Origin: UMGS363 sp051891935
Lineage (GTDB): Bacteria > Bacillota > Clostridia > Oscillospirales > Ruminococcaceae
Reading direction: 5' to 3'
DNA: 31,881 nucleotides
NCBI GenBank assembly: GCA_051891935.1
Contig: JBJFFR010000163.1
Location: forward strand, 1-31,881
Positions 1-6,808 of this stretch are shown here, one piece after another; positions within the stretch are counted from its first letter, which is position 1; each line of letters begins with the position of its first letter. The notes beneath the pieces were generated by a model. The model was not told the DNA's origin. It did not search any database and saw only the letters and a list, made by a program, of their open reading frames with translations. The translations under genes were made by a program, and so were the position numbers.

Positions 1-2
1 AA

Positions 3-509
3 AAACTTCGTGGAAAAAAGAAAGCGATTCAGCGTATTGTAGAAAATTTCATAAATTGGGCGAAAAACAATGGTTGGAATATAGAGTTGGCGAACAAGCC
101 AATAATGCTGCCGGAAGAAGTAACTAATCGATATAGAAATATTCCTAAAGAATGGATAGATTTCATTTCAAATTTTCAAGATATAATAAATAGTTCCGGT
201 AATATGTGGTTTTTTACCTGTAACAATTATATTGACAGTGTATGGAGTTACAATGATTTCGAAAAAATAAGTTTAGAGGCTGCATTTGGTGATGAAGAAT
301 GGATAAAATCCATAAAATCATTTTGGGATAATTCTTTCCCAATAGTAATGAGTATAGGCGGTGATTATCAATATTATGCTATTGAGCTAAATACCGGTAA
401 AATAGTTCAAGGATGGGAACCTGAATTTGAGGAAATAACATATGTTGCCGATTCATTTGTTGATTTTATTGAAAAAATAGTATCCGGAGAGATTGAATTG
501 GCAATATAA
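3..509 (+). CDS. SUKH (SMI1/KNR4) family protein, 5'-truncated by window edge
   Basis: The frame is open to the left edge and the first full codon is at position 3. The TTG at 87 is only an internal leucine: the codons before it read KLRGKKKAIQRIVENFINWA and then continue through NNGWNIE without a stop. No usable start codon lies upstream inside the window, so the true start is probably a few codons outside. Family signs are the N-terminal helix followed by a Leu-Pro-Glu-Glu segment, IPKEWIDFISNF, a Trp-rich middle, FWDNSFPIVMSIGGDYQYYA, and a closing ADSFVDFIEKI helix. SUKH proteins commonly act as immunity proteins against polymorphic or contact-dependent toxins; that role here is inferred from the family, as no toxin is visible. 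About 169 residues are present. The gene is visibly more AT-rich than the core genes downstream, which suggests accessory origin. Confidence 0.82.
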   Translation, partial: KLRGKKKAIQRIVENFINWAKNNGWNIELANKPIMLPEEVTNRYRNIPKEWIDFISNFQDIINSSGNMWFFTCNNYIDSVWSYNDFEKISLEAAFGDEEWIKSIKSFWDNSFPIVMSIGGDYQYYAIELNTGKIVQGWEPEFEEITYVADSFVDFIEKIVSGEIELAI

Positions 510-562
510 CAGCTTACGATTTATAGGTGAGATAATCTGATTTGCAAATCGGAATTTATTTC

Positions 563-595
563 AATGCGTAATGCGTAATTCGTAATGCGTAATTA
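563..595 (+). repeat. Heptad stop-repeat copy A (TAATNCG)n
   Basis: Tandem heptads in the order AATGCG, TAATGCG, TAATTCG, TAATGCG, TAATTA. The copy lies 53 nt after the stop of the SUKH gene, in the sense orientation. It forms an inverted pair with the copy at 1157-1191; together they bracket the small ORF at 636-992. Confidence 0.9.
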
Positions 596-635
596 TTGCG
601 GCTGATTGACAGATCGTAAGTTGTGGAGGAACTAT

Positions 636-992
636 ATGTCATTTGAGAGTAACATGGACTTTTGGTTATCTTTGTATGGAGATAATATAGATTTGCCTAA
701 AATTGAAGAAGCACTTCAAGTAAAATTAGAAGATAATCGCATTATTGCGCCGGAAGAATTATCTGTAAATTCAAACTGCCCAATCTTTTACGAACAAATC
801 GCTTGGCTTTTAGATTTAGTAGAAAAGAATAAGGGAATACTTCTCAATTTAGGAGTCAATTTTTCAGAATCTGAAATATGGATGGTTTATTATTATGATA
901 AACAATGCAATATGGAGTTCGATGCTGTTCTGTTGGAACGCATGGGAAAACTTGGTTTGAAACTTTGTGTTTCGTGTGTGTCATGTGAGTAA
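636..992 (+). CDS. Small hypothetical protein, DUF4279-like
   Basis: A 118-residue soluble protein. The open frame extends back to a TTG at 606, but the ATG at 636 is preceded by GGAGG with a 6-nt spacer, so I place the start there. The predicted product has an N-terminal beta strand, SLYGDNIDLPKIEEAL, which resembles the strand-plus-helix opening of DUF4279 proteins. A central helix WLLDLVEKNKGILLNL follows, then a strand pair around IWMVYYYD and a closing VLLERMGKLGLKLCVSC. The match to DUF4279 is by general pattern only and is weak. The C-terminus has a Cys-rich tail with three cysteines in the last eight residues. Proteins of this type are often orphan immunity genes next to SUKH genes, which fits the upstream neighbour, but this is inference. 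The gene is AT-rich like its neighbour and is flanked by inverted heptad repeats. Confidence 0.6.
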   Translation: MSFESNMDFWLSLYGDNIDLPKIEEALQVKLEDNRIIAPEELSVNSNCPIFYEQIAWLLDLVEKNKGILLNLGVNFSESEIWMVYYYDKQCNMEFDAVLLERMGKLGLKLCVSCVSCE

Positions 993-1042
993 TCATTGAT
1001 GGAATGTGTAATATATGGATAATTTTCCCTTGGTCAGTCGAA

Positions 1043-1071
1043 TTGACTTGCTTCGCAAAAAAGTTTATTTT
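1043..1071 (+). promoter_or_regulatory. Possible promoter for the murC operon
   Basis: TTGACT at 1043-1048, a 17-nt spacer, and TATTTT at 1066-1071. The -35 is good but the -10 is only 4/6, so this is tentative. It would start transcription near 1078, upstream of heptad copy B and the murC ribosome site. Confidence 0.35.
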
Positions 1072-1156
1072 TACCTCAAACAAAGAATAAACGCAATGAA
1101 GCTTTTGCGTAGATTTACCGAATTACAAATTTCATTTAAAAAAAGATATTTTGAAA

Positions 1157-1191
1157 TAATTACGCATTACGCATTTACGAATTACGCATTA
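1157..1191 (-). repeat. Heptad stop-repeat copy B, inverted
   Basis: On the minus strand it reads TAATGCG, TAATTCG, TAAATGCG (one base inserted), TAATGCG, TAATTA. It ends directly before the murC ribosome site AAAGGAAGG. Unlike the other copies it is antisense to the gene upstream of it and sits at a gene 5' end. Confidence 0.88.
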
Positions 1192-1209
1192 GAAAAGGAA
1201 GGTTTTGCT

Positions 1210-2619
1210 TTGGAAAAATTTGATAAGTCCGTTCTTGACGGAAAGAAGCATATACATTTTATCGGTATAGGCGGCTCGGGGATGTACCCGTTGGCGCAGA
1301 TACTTCATTCAAAGGGTTATAATTTGAGCGGCTCGGACAACAATGAAACGGACACTCTTGCGGCTGTAAGGGCAATGGGCATCCCCGTTTTTCTCGGTCA
1401 GAGGGCGGAGAACATTGAGGGAGCCGACCTTATAGTGCACACGGCGGCGATAATGGCGGATAATCCCGAGCTTATTGCGGCGAAAGAGAGCGGCGTTCCC
1501 GTGCTTGAACGGAGCGACCTGCTTGCGATCATAACCGCACAGTTCGGAAACACCGTCTGCGTGAGCGGAACGCACGGCAAGACGACAACAAGCTCGATGA
1601 TAACGCAGATATTGAAGAAAAAGGGTATCGACATCACCGCTGTTATCGGTGGAAAGCTGCCATTGATACACGGAAGCGGAATTGCAGGCAGTTCGGACAT
1701 AATGGTATGCGAAGCCTGCGAGTTTATGGATCATTTTTTGAAGCTTTCGTCCGATGTGAGCGTTATCCTCAACGTTGACGCCGATCATCTTGACTATTTC
1801 GGCAGCCTTGAAAATGTGATAAAGTCGTTCCGAATCTTTGCGGAGCAGACTTCCCGTGCTGTTATCGTCAACGGCAGCGATGAAAACTCGATGAAGGCTG
1901 TCAGCGGACTTGGAAACAAGTGCGAGATAATAACTTTCGGAAAAAGCTCCGACTGCGACTATTATCCCGAAAATATACGCCACATAAGCGGACTTGAAAC
2001 GGCTTTTGACCTTATGCACAAGGGTGAAAAGCTCGGCGAGATAACCATTCACGTTCCGGGTGAGCACAATATTCTCAACGCAGTTGCGGCTGCTGCGGCT
2101 TCGATATACGAGGGTGCAACAGCGGAGGATGTTCGCATCGGTCTTTCCGATTTTCACGGTTCGCAGCGGCGGTTTGAGAAGTACGGCGAGGTCGGGGGAG
2201 TTACGGTCGTCGATGATTACGGACACCACCCTGCGGAGATCGCTGTAACGCTTGAAGCTGCAAAGGGACTTGGCTACAAGCGTGTATGGGCGGTGCATCA
2301 GCCGTTCACGTTCTCACGCACGGCTATGCTTACGGATGATTTTGCAAAAGCGCTTTCGATTGCAGATAAAGTCGTGCTTACGTCAATAATGGGTTCGCGC
2401 GAAAAGAACACCTACGGCATCCACACGAGTGCGCTCGGCGAAAAGATAGACGGTGCTGTATGGTTCCCCGAAGAGGAACACGACAGGAATTTTGAGCTTT
2501 GCGCTGATTACGTTGCCGAAAATGCGGAGGAAGGCGATCTCGTTGTAACGCTCGGCTGCGGCGATGTAAACAAGCTTGCACGGCTTATATTGAAAAAACT
2601 TGAAGAAAAGGAGCAGTAA
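1210..2619 (+). CDS. murC: UDP-N-acetylmuramate--L-alanine ligase
   Basis: ATP-dependent cytoplasmic ligase that adds L-Ala to UDP-MurNAc, the first amino acid step of peptidoglycan stem-peptide synthesis. The frame is open from 1015, but the extra 65 codons read through heptad repeat B and are not MurC-like. The TTG at 1210 follows AAAAGGAAGG with a 7-nt gap, giving 469 residues, the usual MurC length. Visible motifs are HFIGIGGSGM near residues 16-25 (nucleotide-binding loop of the N-terminal domain), GTHGKTTTS near 120 (Mur ligase ATP P-loop), NVDADHLDYFGS in the central domain, and DDYGHHPAEI near 335 followed by HQPFTFSRT in the C-terminal domain. The stop is 1 nt before lexA, so it heads the murC-lexA-CPBP operon. 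Linkage of murC to lexA is not the classical dcw arrangement. Confidence 0.97.
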   Translation: MEKFDKSVLDGKKHIHFIGIGGSGMYPLAQILHSKGYNLSGSDNNETDTLAAVRAMGIPVFLGQRAENIEGADLIVHTAAIMADNPELIAAKESGVPVLERSDLLAIITAQFGNTVCVSGTHGKTTTSSMITQILKKKGIDITAVIGGKLPLIHGSGIAGSSDIMVCEACEFMDHFLKLSSDVSVILNVDADHLDYFGSLENVIKSFRIFAEQTSRAVIVNGSDENSMKAVSGLGNKCEIITFGKSSDCDYYPENIRHISGLETAFDLMHKGEKLGEITIHVPGEHNILNAVAAAAASIYEGATAEDVRIGLSDFHGSQRRFEKYGEVGGVTVVDDYGHHPAEIAVTLEAAKGLGYKRVWAVHQPFTFSRTAMLTDDFAKALSIADKVVLTSIMGSREKNTYGIHTSALGEKIDGAVWFPEEEHDRNFELCADYVAENAEEGDLVVTLGCGDVNKLARLILKKLEEKEQ

Positions 2620-2620
2620 A

Positions 2621-3199
2621 ATGAACGATAAGGAAAAAAGAGTTTTTGATTTCGTCAAGGAGAGGGTCGAAAACGGTATTGCGCCGTCGATCAGAGAGAT
2701 ATGTTCTGCTCTTGATATCCGCTCGACATCGACTGCGGCGAGATATGTAAACAGTCTTGTTTCAGAAGGATATCTTGAAAAGGTGGACGGCTGCAACAGA
2801 GCGATAAAGCTTGCGGGCAGGGGAGCGTCAAAGATCCCTCTTGTCGGAACGATAACCGCAGGTCAGCCTATCACGGCTGTTCAGGATATCACCGAATATA
2901 TCAATTTCCACGAGGAAAAGAGCTACAGCGGCGAGCTTTTTGCGCTCAAGGTAAGGGGCGAGAGCATGATAAACGCTGCGATACTCAACGGTGATATCGT
3001 TGTTGTTGAGAAATGCTCGTCCGCACACAACGGCGAGATCGTTGCTGCGCTCGTAGACGGTGAGGAAGCTACCGTAAAGACCTTCTACAAGGAGAACGGA
3101 CACTACCGCCTCCAGCCGGAGAATGACACTATGGATCCGATCATTGTTGACAACTGCGAGATCATCGGCAGAGTTGTTGCCGTTATGAGGTACTTATAA
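2621..3199 (+). CDS. lexA: SOS response transcriptional repressor LexA
   Basis: Represses DNA-damage genes and is inactivated by RecA-stimulated self-cleavage. The ATG at 2621 follows AAAGGAG and gives 192 residues. An upstream TTG in frame at 2600 lies inside murC and is rejected. The N-terminal winged helix (residues 1-65) includes PSIREICSALDIRSTSTAARYVNSL as recognition helices. The self-cleavage site is Ala80-Gly81 in TITAGQP. The catalytic dyad is Ser115 in RGESM and Lys153 in EEATVKTFYK. The C-terminal S24 peptidase domain is complete. It is co-transcribed with murC and has no separate promoter in the 1-nt gap, so its own SOS autoregulation would need an operator upstream of murC. I could not find a clear Clostridia-type LexA box there. 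Confidence 0.97.
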   Translation: MNDKEKRVFDFVKERVENGIAPSIREICSALDIRSTSTAARYVNSLVSEGYLEKVDGCNRAIKLAGRGASKIPLVGTITAGQPITAVQDITEYINFHEEKSYSGELFALKVRGESMINAAILNGDIVVVEKCSSAHNGEIVAALVDGEEATVKTFYKENGHYRLQPENDTMDPIIVDNCEIIGRVVAVMRYL

Positions 3200-3201
3200 T
3201 A

Positions 3202-4215
3202 ATGACGGAAGCGGACGAAAAATTTGACATTGAAGCTGCTCCCGACCGTGCGGAAAGAAAAGCGCTGCGAAGGCTTTACAACAGCGTCGGCGGAGCGATG
3301 ACGATACAGTATATTCTCGTCTATGTGATATATTTTCTTTTTCTGCTGACGCTTTCGCCGTTTATTTCCGAGCAGAATGATCCCGAAACAGGTGCCGATA
3401 TAGTCGGCTGGGCGGAACTGGCGGCGATGTATTTCTCGCCTGCTTTGGCTTCGGCGATAGTATTCTTTGCGTACAATGCGATAAAAAATGTCGATATCGG
3501 AGCTATGCTCGGCACAAGGGGCATAACGCCGAAGCTTATAGGGCATTGTGTGCTTATGACGTTTGCTGTTCATTCGGTGGGAATGCTGCTCGAATACGGA
3601 GTTGACATTGTACTTTACAGCGCAGGCTATGAGGTCACGGCGTTCGATTATGAAATGGCAAAGGACGGAGCGTCTGCGGCAGTCGATCTTATCTCCTCGG
3701 TGATAGCTGCGCCGATAGCGGAGGAGCTGTTTTTCCGTGGGTTGGTACTGAAACAGACTTCAAGGGTGAGCGTTCGCTTCGGGATAGTCTTTTCTGCGGT
3801 GATGTTCGGACTTATGCACGGCAATCCGTATCAGCTTGTTATGGCGACCGTTATCGGACTTTATTTCGGCTATATAACTGTGAAAACGGATTCGCTTATC
3901 CCGTCTATGATCTGTCATATTGCTATAAATTCGATGATGTGCATAAGCGAAATGGCAGGATATTTCAGCGACGAGCTTGGAAATGCAGTGTTTGATGCGG
4001 TCTTTGCGGCGGAAATAATTCTCGGTATCATCGGGATAATTCTGTACAGGAAAAGCGGTGAAAAGGCCGCACTTCCTCCCTACACAAAATACCACAAAAA
4101 ACGCACTCTGCCGATAATTCTGACTTCGGCTTGGGTGATAATAATTACCTTGATCTATATTTATGATATAATAAACTCGGTTTCGCCGATAACTGATACA
4201 GTAACTTCTTGTTGA
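3202..4215 (+). CDS. CPBP family intramembrane metalloprotease (CAAX protease-like)
   Basis: A 337-residue polytopic membrane protein of the Abi/CPBP family, whose members are intramembrane glutamate proteases (type II CAAX protease fold). The three catalytic motifs are all present: EELFFRG at about residues 174-180 (EExxxR), FGLMHGN (FxxxH) and a later HIAINSM (HxxxN). There are about eight hydrophobic segments. The charged cytoplasmic N-terminus (ADEKFDIEAAPDRAERKALRRL) precedes the first one. The start lies 2 nt after the lexA stop, with a GAGG motif 11 nt upstream of the ATG, so it is the third gene of the murC operon. CPBP proteins include bacteriocin-immunity and processing enzymes, but the substrate here is unknown. 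A strong terminator follows 17 nt after the stop. Confidence 0.9.
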   Translation: MTEADEKFDIEAAPDRAERKALRRLYNSVGGAMTIQYILVYVIYFLFLLTLSPFISEQNDPETGADIVGWAELAAMYFSPALASAIVFFAYNAIKNVDIGAMLGTRGITPKLIGHCVLMTFAVHSVGMLLEYGVDIVLYSAGYEVTAFDYEMAKDGASAAVDLISSVIAAPIAEELFFRGLVLKQTSRVSVRFGIVFSAVMFGLMHGNPYQLVMATVIGLYFGYITVKTDSLIPSMICHIAINSMMCISEMAGYFSDELGNAVFDAVFAAEIILGIIGIILYRKSGEKAALPPYTKYHKKRTLPIILTSAWVIIITLIYIYDIINSVSPITDTVTSC

Positions 4216-4231
4216 AACTCAAATTTACGAA

Positions 4232-4286
4232 AAAACGCAATTCACATTGAAAATCAGACAATGTGAATTGCGTTTTTGTTTTTTAA
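4232..4286 (+). terminator. Rho-independent terminator of the murC operon (CGCAATTCAC hairpin)
   Basis: Arms 4232-4249 and 4259-4278 pair across a 9-nt loop, with A-rich and T-rich flanks on both sides, so it can work for the plus-strand operon and for nfnB on the minus strand. The core CGCAATTCAC/GTGAATTGCG is shared with the hairpins at 9643-9720 and 10169-10244. Confidence 0.9.
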
Positions 4287-4300
4287 CGAACGTAATAGAT

Positions 4301-4334
4301 TAATTACGCATTACGAATTACGAATTACGCATTA
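4301..4334 (-). repeat. Heptad stop-repeat copy C
   Basis: On the minus strand it reads TAATGCG, TAATTCG, TAATTCG, TAATGCG, TAATTA, beginning 2 nt after the TAA stop of nfnB. It is in the sense orientation for nfnB. Confidence 0.92.
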
Positions 4335-4336
4335 AT

Positions 4337-5731
4337 TTAAGCATTCTTGGACTTGATGTATTCGTCCATAGCCTTTGCAGCTGTCTTTCCTGCGCCCATT
4401 GCGAGGATAACTGTTGCTGCGCCTGTTACTGCGTCGCCGCCTGCATAAACGCCCTCACGGGATGTAAGACCGTCCTCGTTGCAGATGAAGCAGCCGTGCT
4501 TGTTGGTTTCGATGCCCTTTGTTGTGTTCTTGATGAGCGGATTAGGTGATGTACCGATGGACATTACTACGCAGTCAACATCAAGGATAAACTCGGAGTC
4601 AGCCTTAACGACAGGTCTTCTTCTGCCGCTCTCGTCTGGTTCGCCAAGCTCCATTTCAACGCACTTGAGTCCGTTTACGAACTTGTCTTCGCCGCCCATT
4701 ACCTCGATAGGATTGTTGAGGGTCTTGAAGATGATGCCCTCTTCCTTTGCGTGCTCAACCTCTTCCTTACGGGCAGGCATTTCAGCTTCGCTTCTTCTGT
4801 AAACTATGTAAACATTTTCTGCGCCAAGACGCTTTGCGCATCTTGCAGCGTCCATTGCAACGTTACCGCCGCCGACAACTGCAACGTTCTTGTTATTCTT
4901 GATAGGTGTATCGGATTCATCCTTATAAGCCTTCATAAGGTTTACACGGGTGAGGAACTCGTTAGCGGAGTAAACGCCCTTGTAGTTTTCGCCGGGGATG
5001 CCCATAAATCTCGGCAGACCTGCGCCGGAGCCGATGAATACAGCTTCAAAGCCTTCATCTTCAAAAAGCTCGTCAACAGAGATCGTCTTGCCGACAACGG
5101 TATTTGTGATGACCTTAACGCCGAGAGCTTTAAGACCCTCAACTTCCTTCTGAACGATAGCCTTCGGAAGTCTGAATTCGGGGATACCGTAAACGAGAAC
5201 GCCGCCTGCAAGGTGGAGTGCTTCGTAGATAGTAACGTCATAACCCATCTTTGCAAGGTCGCCTGCGCAGGTAAGACCGGAAGGACCTGCACCGATAACT
5301 GCGACCTTATGGCCGTTAGACTCGGGCTTTACAGCAGTTGATGTGCTGTGCTCGTTGTGCCAGTCGGCAACGAAACGCTCAAGTCTGCCGATGCCGACAG
5401 ATTCAGCCTTGATGCCTCTTACGCACTTGCCTTCGCACTGGGTTTCCTGCGGACATACACGGCCGCATACAGCAGGAAGGGAGCTTGATTTTGTGATGAT
5501 ATCATAAGCGCCGTCAAAATCTTCGGCAGCGACCTTTGAGATAAAACCGGGGATATCGATACCTACGGGGCAGCCGTTTACGCAGGGCTTATTCTTGCAG
5601 TTGAGGCAGCGCTGTGCTTCGTCAACAGCCATTTCCTTTGTATATCCGAGAGCTACTTCCTTGAAGTTGCAGCTTCTTTCCTTCGGATCCTGTGTAGGCA
5701 TAGGATTTTTATTTGGTGACATATTCGGCAT
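4337..5731 (-). CDS. nfnB: NADPH-side subunit of an NfnAB-type electron-bifurcating transhydrogenase (GltD-like)
   Basis: Large subunit of NADH-dependent reduced ferredoxin:NADP+ oxidoreductase, which bifurcates electrons of NADPH to NAD+ and ferredoxin or runs in reverse. I choose the ATG at 5731, giving 464 residues. A GTG at 5737 is only 4 nt from the AAGGAGG ribosome site and overlaps the nfnA stop. Eight N-terminal cysteines for two [4Fe-4S] clusters are visible: C42, C45, C50, C54 and C89, C93, C99, C103. FAD-binding GAGPSG is at 147-152 and a second Rossmann motif, VVGGGNVAMDAARC, lies later for the pyridine nucleotide. A C-terminal GDAVTGAATVILAMGAG closes the FAD site. The gene is directly downstream of nfnA (2-nt gap). 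A homologue without NfnA would be called glutamate synthase small chain, but the true GltD is at 24792-26285, so NfnB (or a SudA-like sulfide dehydrogenase subunit) is preferred. Confidence 0.88.
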   Translation of the reverse strand: MPNMSPNKNPMPTQDPKERSCNFKEVALGYTKEMAVDEAQRCLNCKNKPCVNGCPVGIDIPGFISKVAAEDFDGAYDIITKSSSLPAVCGRVCPQETQCEGKCVRGIKAESVGIGRLERFVADWHNEHSTSTAVKPESNGHKVAVIGAGPSGLTCAGDLAKMGYDVTIYEALHLAGGVLVYGIPEFRLPKAIVQKEVEGLKALGVKVITNTVVGKTISVDELFEDEGFEAVFIGSGAGLPRFMGIPGENYKGVYSANEFLTRVNLMKAYKDESDTPIKNNKNVAVVGGGNVAMDAARCAKRLGAENVYIVYRRSEAEMPARKEEVEHAKEEGIIFKTLNNPIEVMGGEDKFVNGLKCVEMELGEPDESGRRRPVVKADSEFILDVDCVVMSIGTSPNPLIKNTTKGIETNKHGCFICNEDGLTSREGVYAGGDAVTGAATVILAMGAGKTAAKAMDEYIKSKNA

Positions 5732-5733
5732 GA

Positions 5734-6576
5734 TCACTTGACCTCCTTAGCGAAGAGATTGCACGTTTCTTCGTGCTTGTGGCGTTCAAACGGCTTGTAC
5801 ATTGTACCTCTGTCCATAGCCTCGTCAAAGTCTACGAGGAAACCGTCAAAGTCAGGTCCGTCAACGCAGGCAAACTTTGTTTCTCCGCCGACAGTAAGAC
5901 GGCAGCCGCCGCACATACCTGTTCCGTCGATCATGATCGGGTTCATGGAAACAACAGTCTTGATATTGAATTCCTTTGTTACAGCAACAACGAACTTCAT
6001 CATTACGAGAGGTCCGATAGCGATAACCTCGTCATACTTTTCTCCGCTTTCAATGAGCTTGCGGAGAGCTTCTGTAACGAGTCCCTTTTCGCCGTGCGAG
6101 CCGTCGTCTGTCATCATACAGAGCTTATCGGAAACAGCTGCGAACTCATCTTCGAGGATAACAAGATCCTTGTTTCTGAAGCCGACGATGGAGTGAACTT
6201 CACATCCGAGGTTGTGGAGCTTCTTTGCGATAGGATATGCGATAGCACAGCCTACGCCGCCGCCGACAACAGCGACCTTTTTAAGTCCGTCTGTGTGGGA
6301 AGCAACGCCGAGAGGACCAACGAAGTCCTGGATATACTCACCTTCATTTTTGTGGTTGAGCTTTTCGGTAGTTGCGCCGACGATCTGGAAAATAATTGTG
6401 ACAGTGCCTTTTTCTCTGTCAAAATCTGCAACTGTGAGCGGAATACGCTCGCCTTCCTCATCAACTCTGAGGATGATGAACTGACCCGGTTCAGCCTTTT
6501 TGGCGATCATGGGTGCTTCGATGTCCATAAGCGTAACAGTCGGGTTCAGCTCTTTTTTACGAACAATCTTATACAT
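5734..6576 (-). CDS. nfnA: NADH-side subunit of NfnAB (dihydroorotate dehydrogenase electron-transfer-like)
   Basis: Small subunit, 280 residues, of the ferredoxin-NADP+ reductase superfamily. The N-terminal flavin-binding barrel contains GQFIILRVDEEGERIPLTVAD, with an RxPLT-type FAD motif. The NAD(H) domain starts with VAVVGGGVGCAIAYPIAKKL near residues 101-120. The [2Fe-2S] site reads IDGTGMCGGC...ACVDGPDFDG, with Cys222, Cys225 and Cys237 plus Asp217. Three cysteines and one aspartate with this spacing is the ligand set described for NfnA proteins, which favours NfnA over a PyrK-type protein with four cysteines. The ATG at 6576 follows AAAGGA. It is first in the operon, with a consensus promoter about 60 bp upstream. 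No dihydroorotate dehydrogenase gene is adjacent. The pair is cytoplasmic. Confidence 0.88.
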   Translation of the reverse strand: MYKIVRKKELNPTVTLMDIEAPMIAKKAEPGQFIILRVDEEGERIPLTVADFDREKGTVTIIFQIVGATTEKLNHKNEGEYIQDFVGPLGVASHTDGLKKVAVVGGGVGCAIAYPIAKKLHNLGCEVHSIVGFRNKDLVILEDEFAAVSDKLCMMTDDGSHGEKGLVTEALRKLIESGEKYDEVIAIGPLVMMKFVVAVTKEFNIKTVVSMNPIMIDGTGMCGGCRLTVGGETKFACVDGPDFDGFLVDFDEAMDRGTMYKPFERHKHEETCNLFAKEVK

Positions 6577-6636
6577 TATCTCATTCCTTTACAAAAAAAT
6601 AACCGCATTCTCCCTATGGCATAATGCTACACTTTA

Positions 6637-6665
6637 ATTATATCGCAGAAAATTGCTAAAGTCAA
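6637..6665 (-). promoter_or_regulatory. Sigma-A promoter of nfnAB
   Basis: On the minus strand TTGACT (6665-6660), exactly 17 nt, then TATAAT (6642-6637). The predicted start is near 6630, leaving a leader of about 54 nt before the nfnA ATG. Confidence 0.85.
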
Positions 6666-6808
6666 CATTTTAAATAAAAATTTTATAATTCTTGTACTTG
6701 TTTTAGGTATAATTTTGTTTTTTGCGTCCGAAAAGCATTTCTTCCGACCTGTCCGAATATATTTAGGAATAAACAGAACCCTTAAACATATAAACAGGAG
6801 AGATAAAA

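Noticed and set aside
563..1191. CRISPR-like array
   Set aside because: The heptads are directly tandem with no spacers of constant length, and no cas genes are present.
1000..1209. LexA (SOS) box upstream of murC-lexA
   Set aside because: No GAAC-N4-GTTC type palindrome found in the region, so autoregulation by LexA cannot be supported from sequence.
1309..2298. Long minus-strand open frame inside murC
   Set aside because: Antisense shadow: Arg/Cys/Tyr-rich composition, no ribosome site, and murC motifs are intact on the plus strand.
5773..6624. Long plus-strand open frame opposite nfnA
   Set aside because: Antisense shadow of nfnA, starts and ends without signals and has no family pattern.
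6708..6713. Promoter of the P-type ATPase
   Set aside because: A good TATAAT, but no -35 at 16-18 nt; TTGTAC at 6692 is only 10 nt away. Not listed as a feature.
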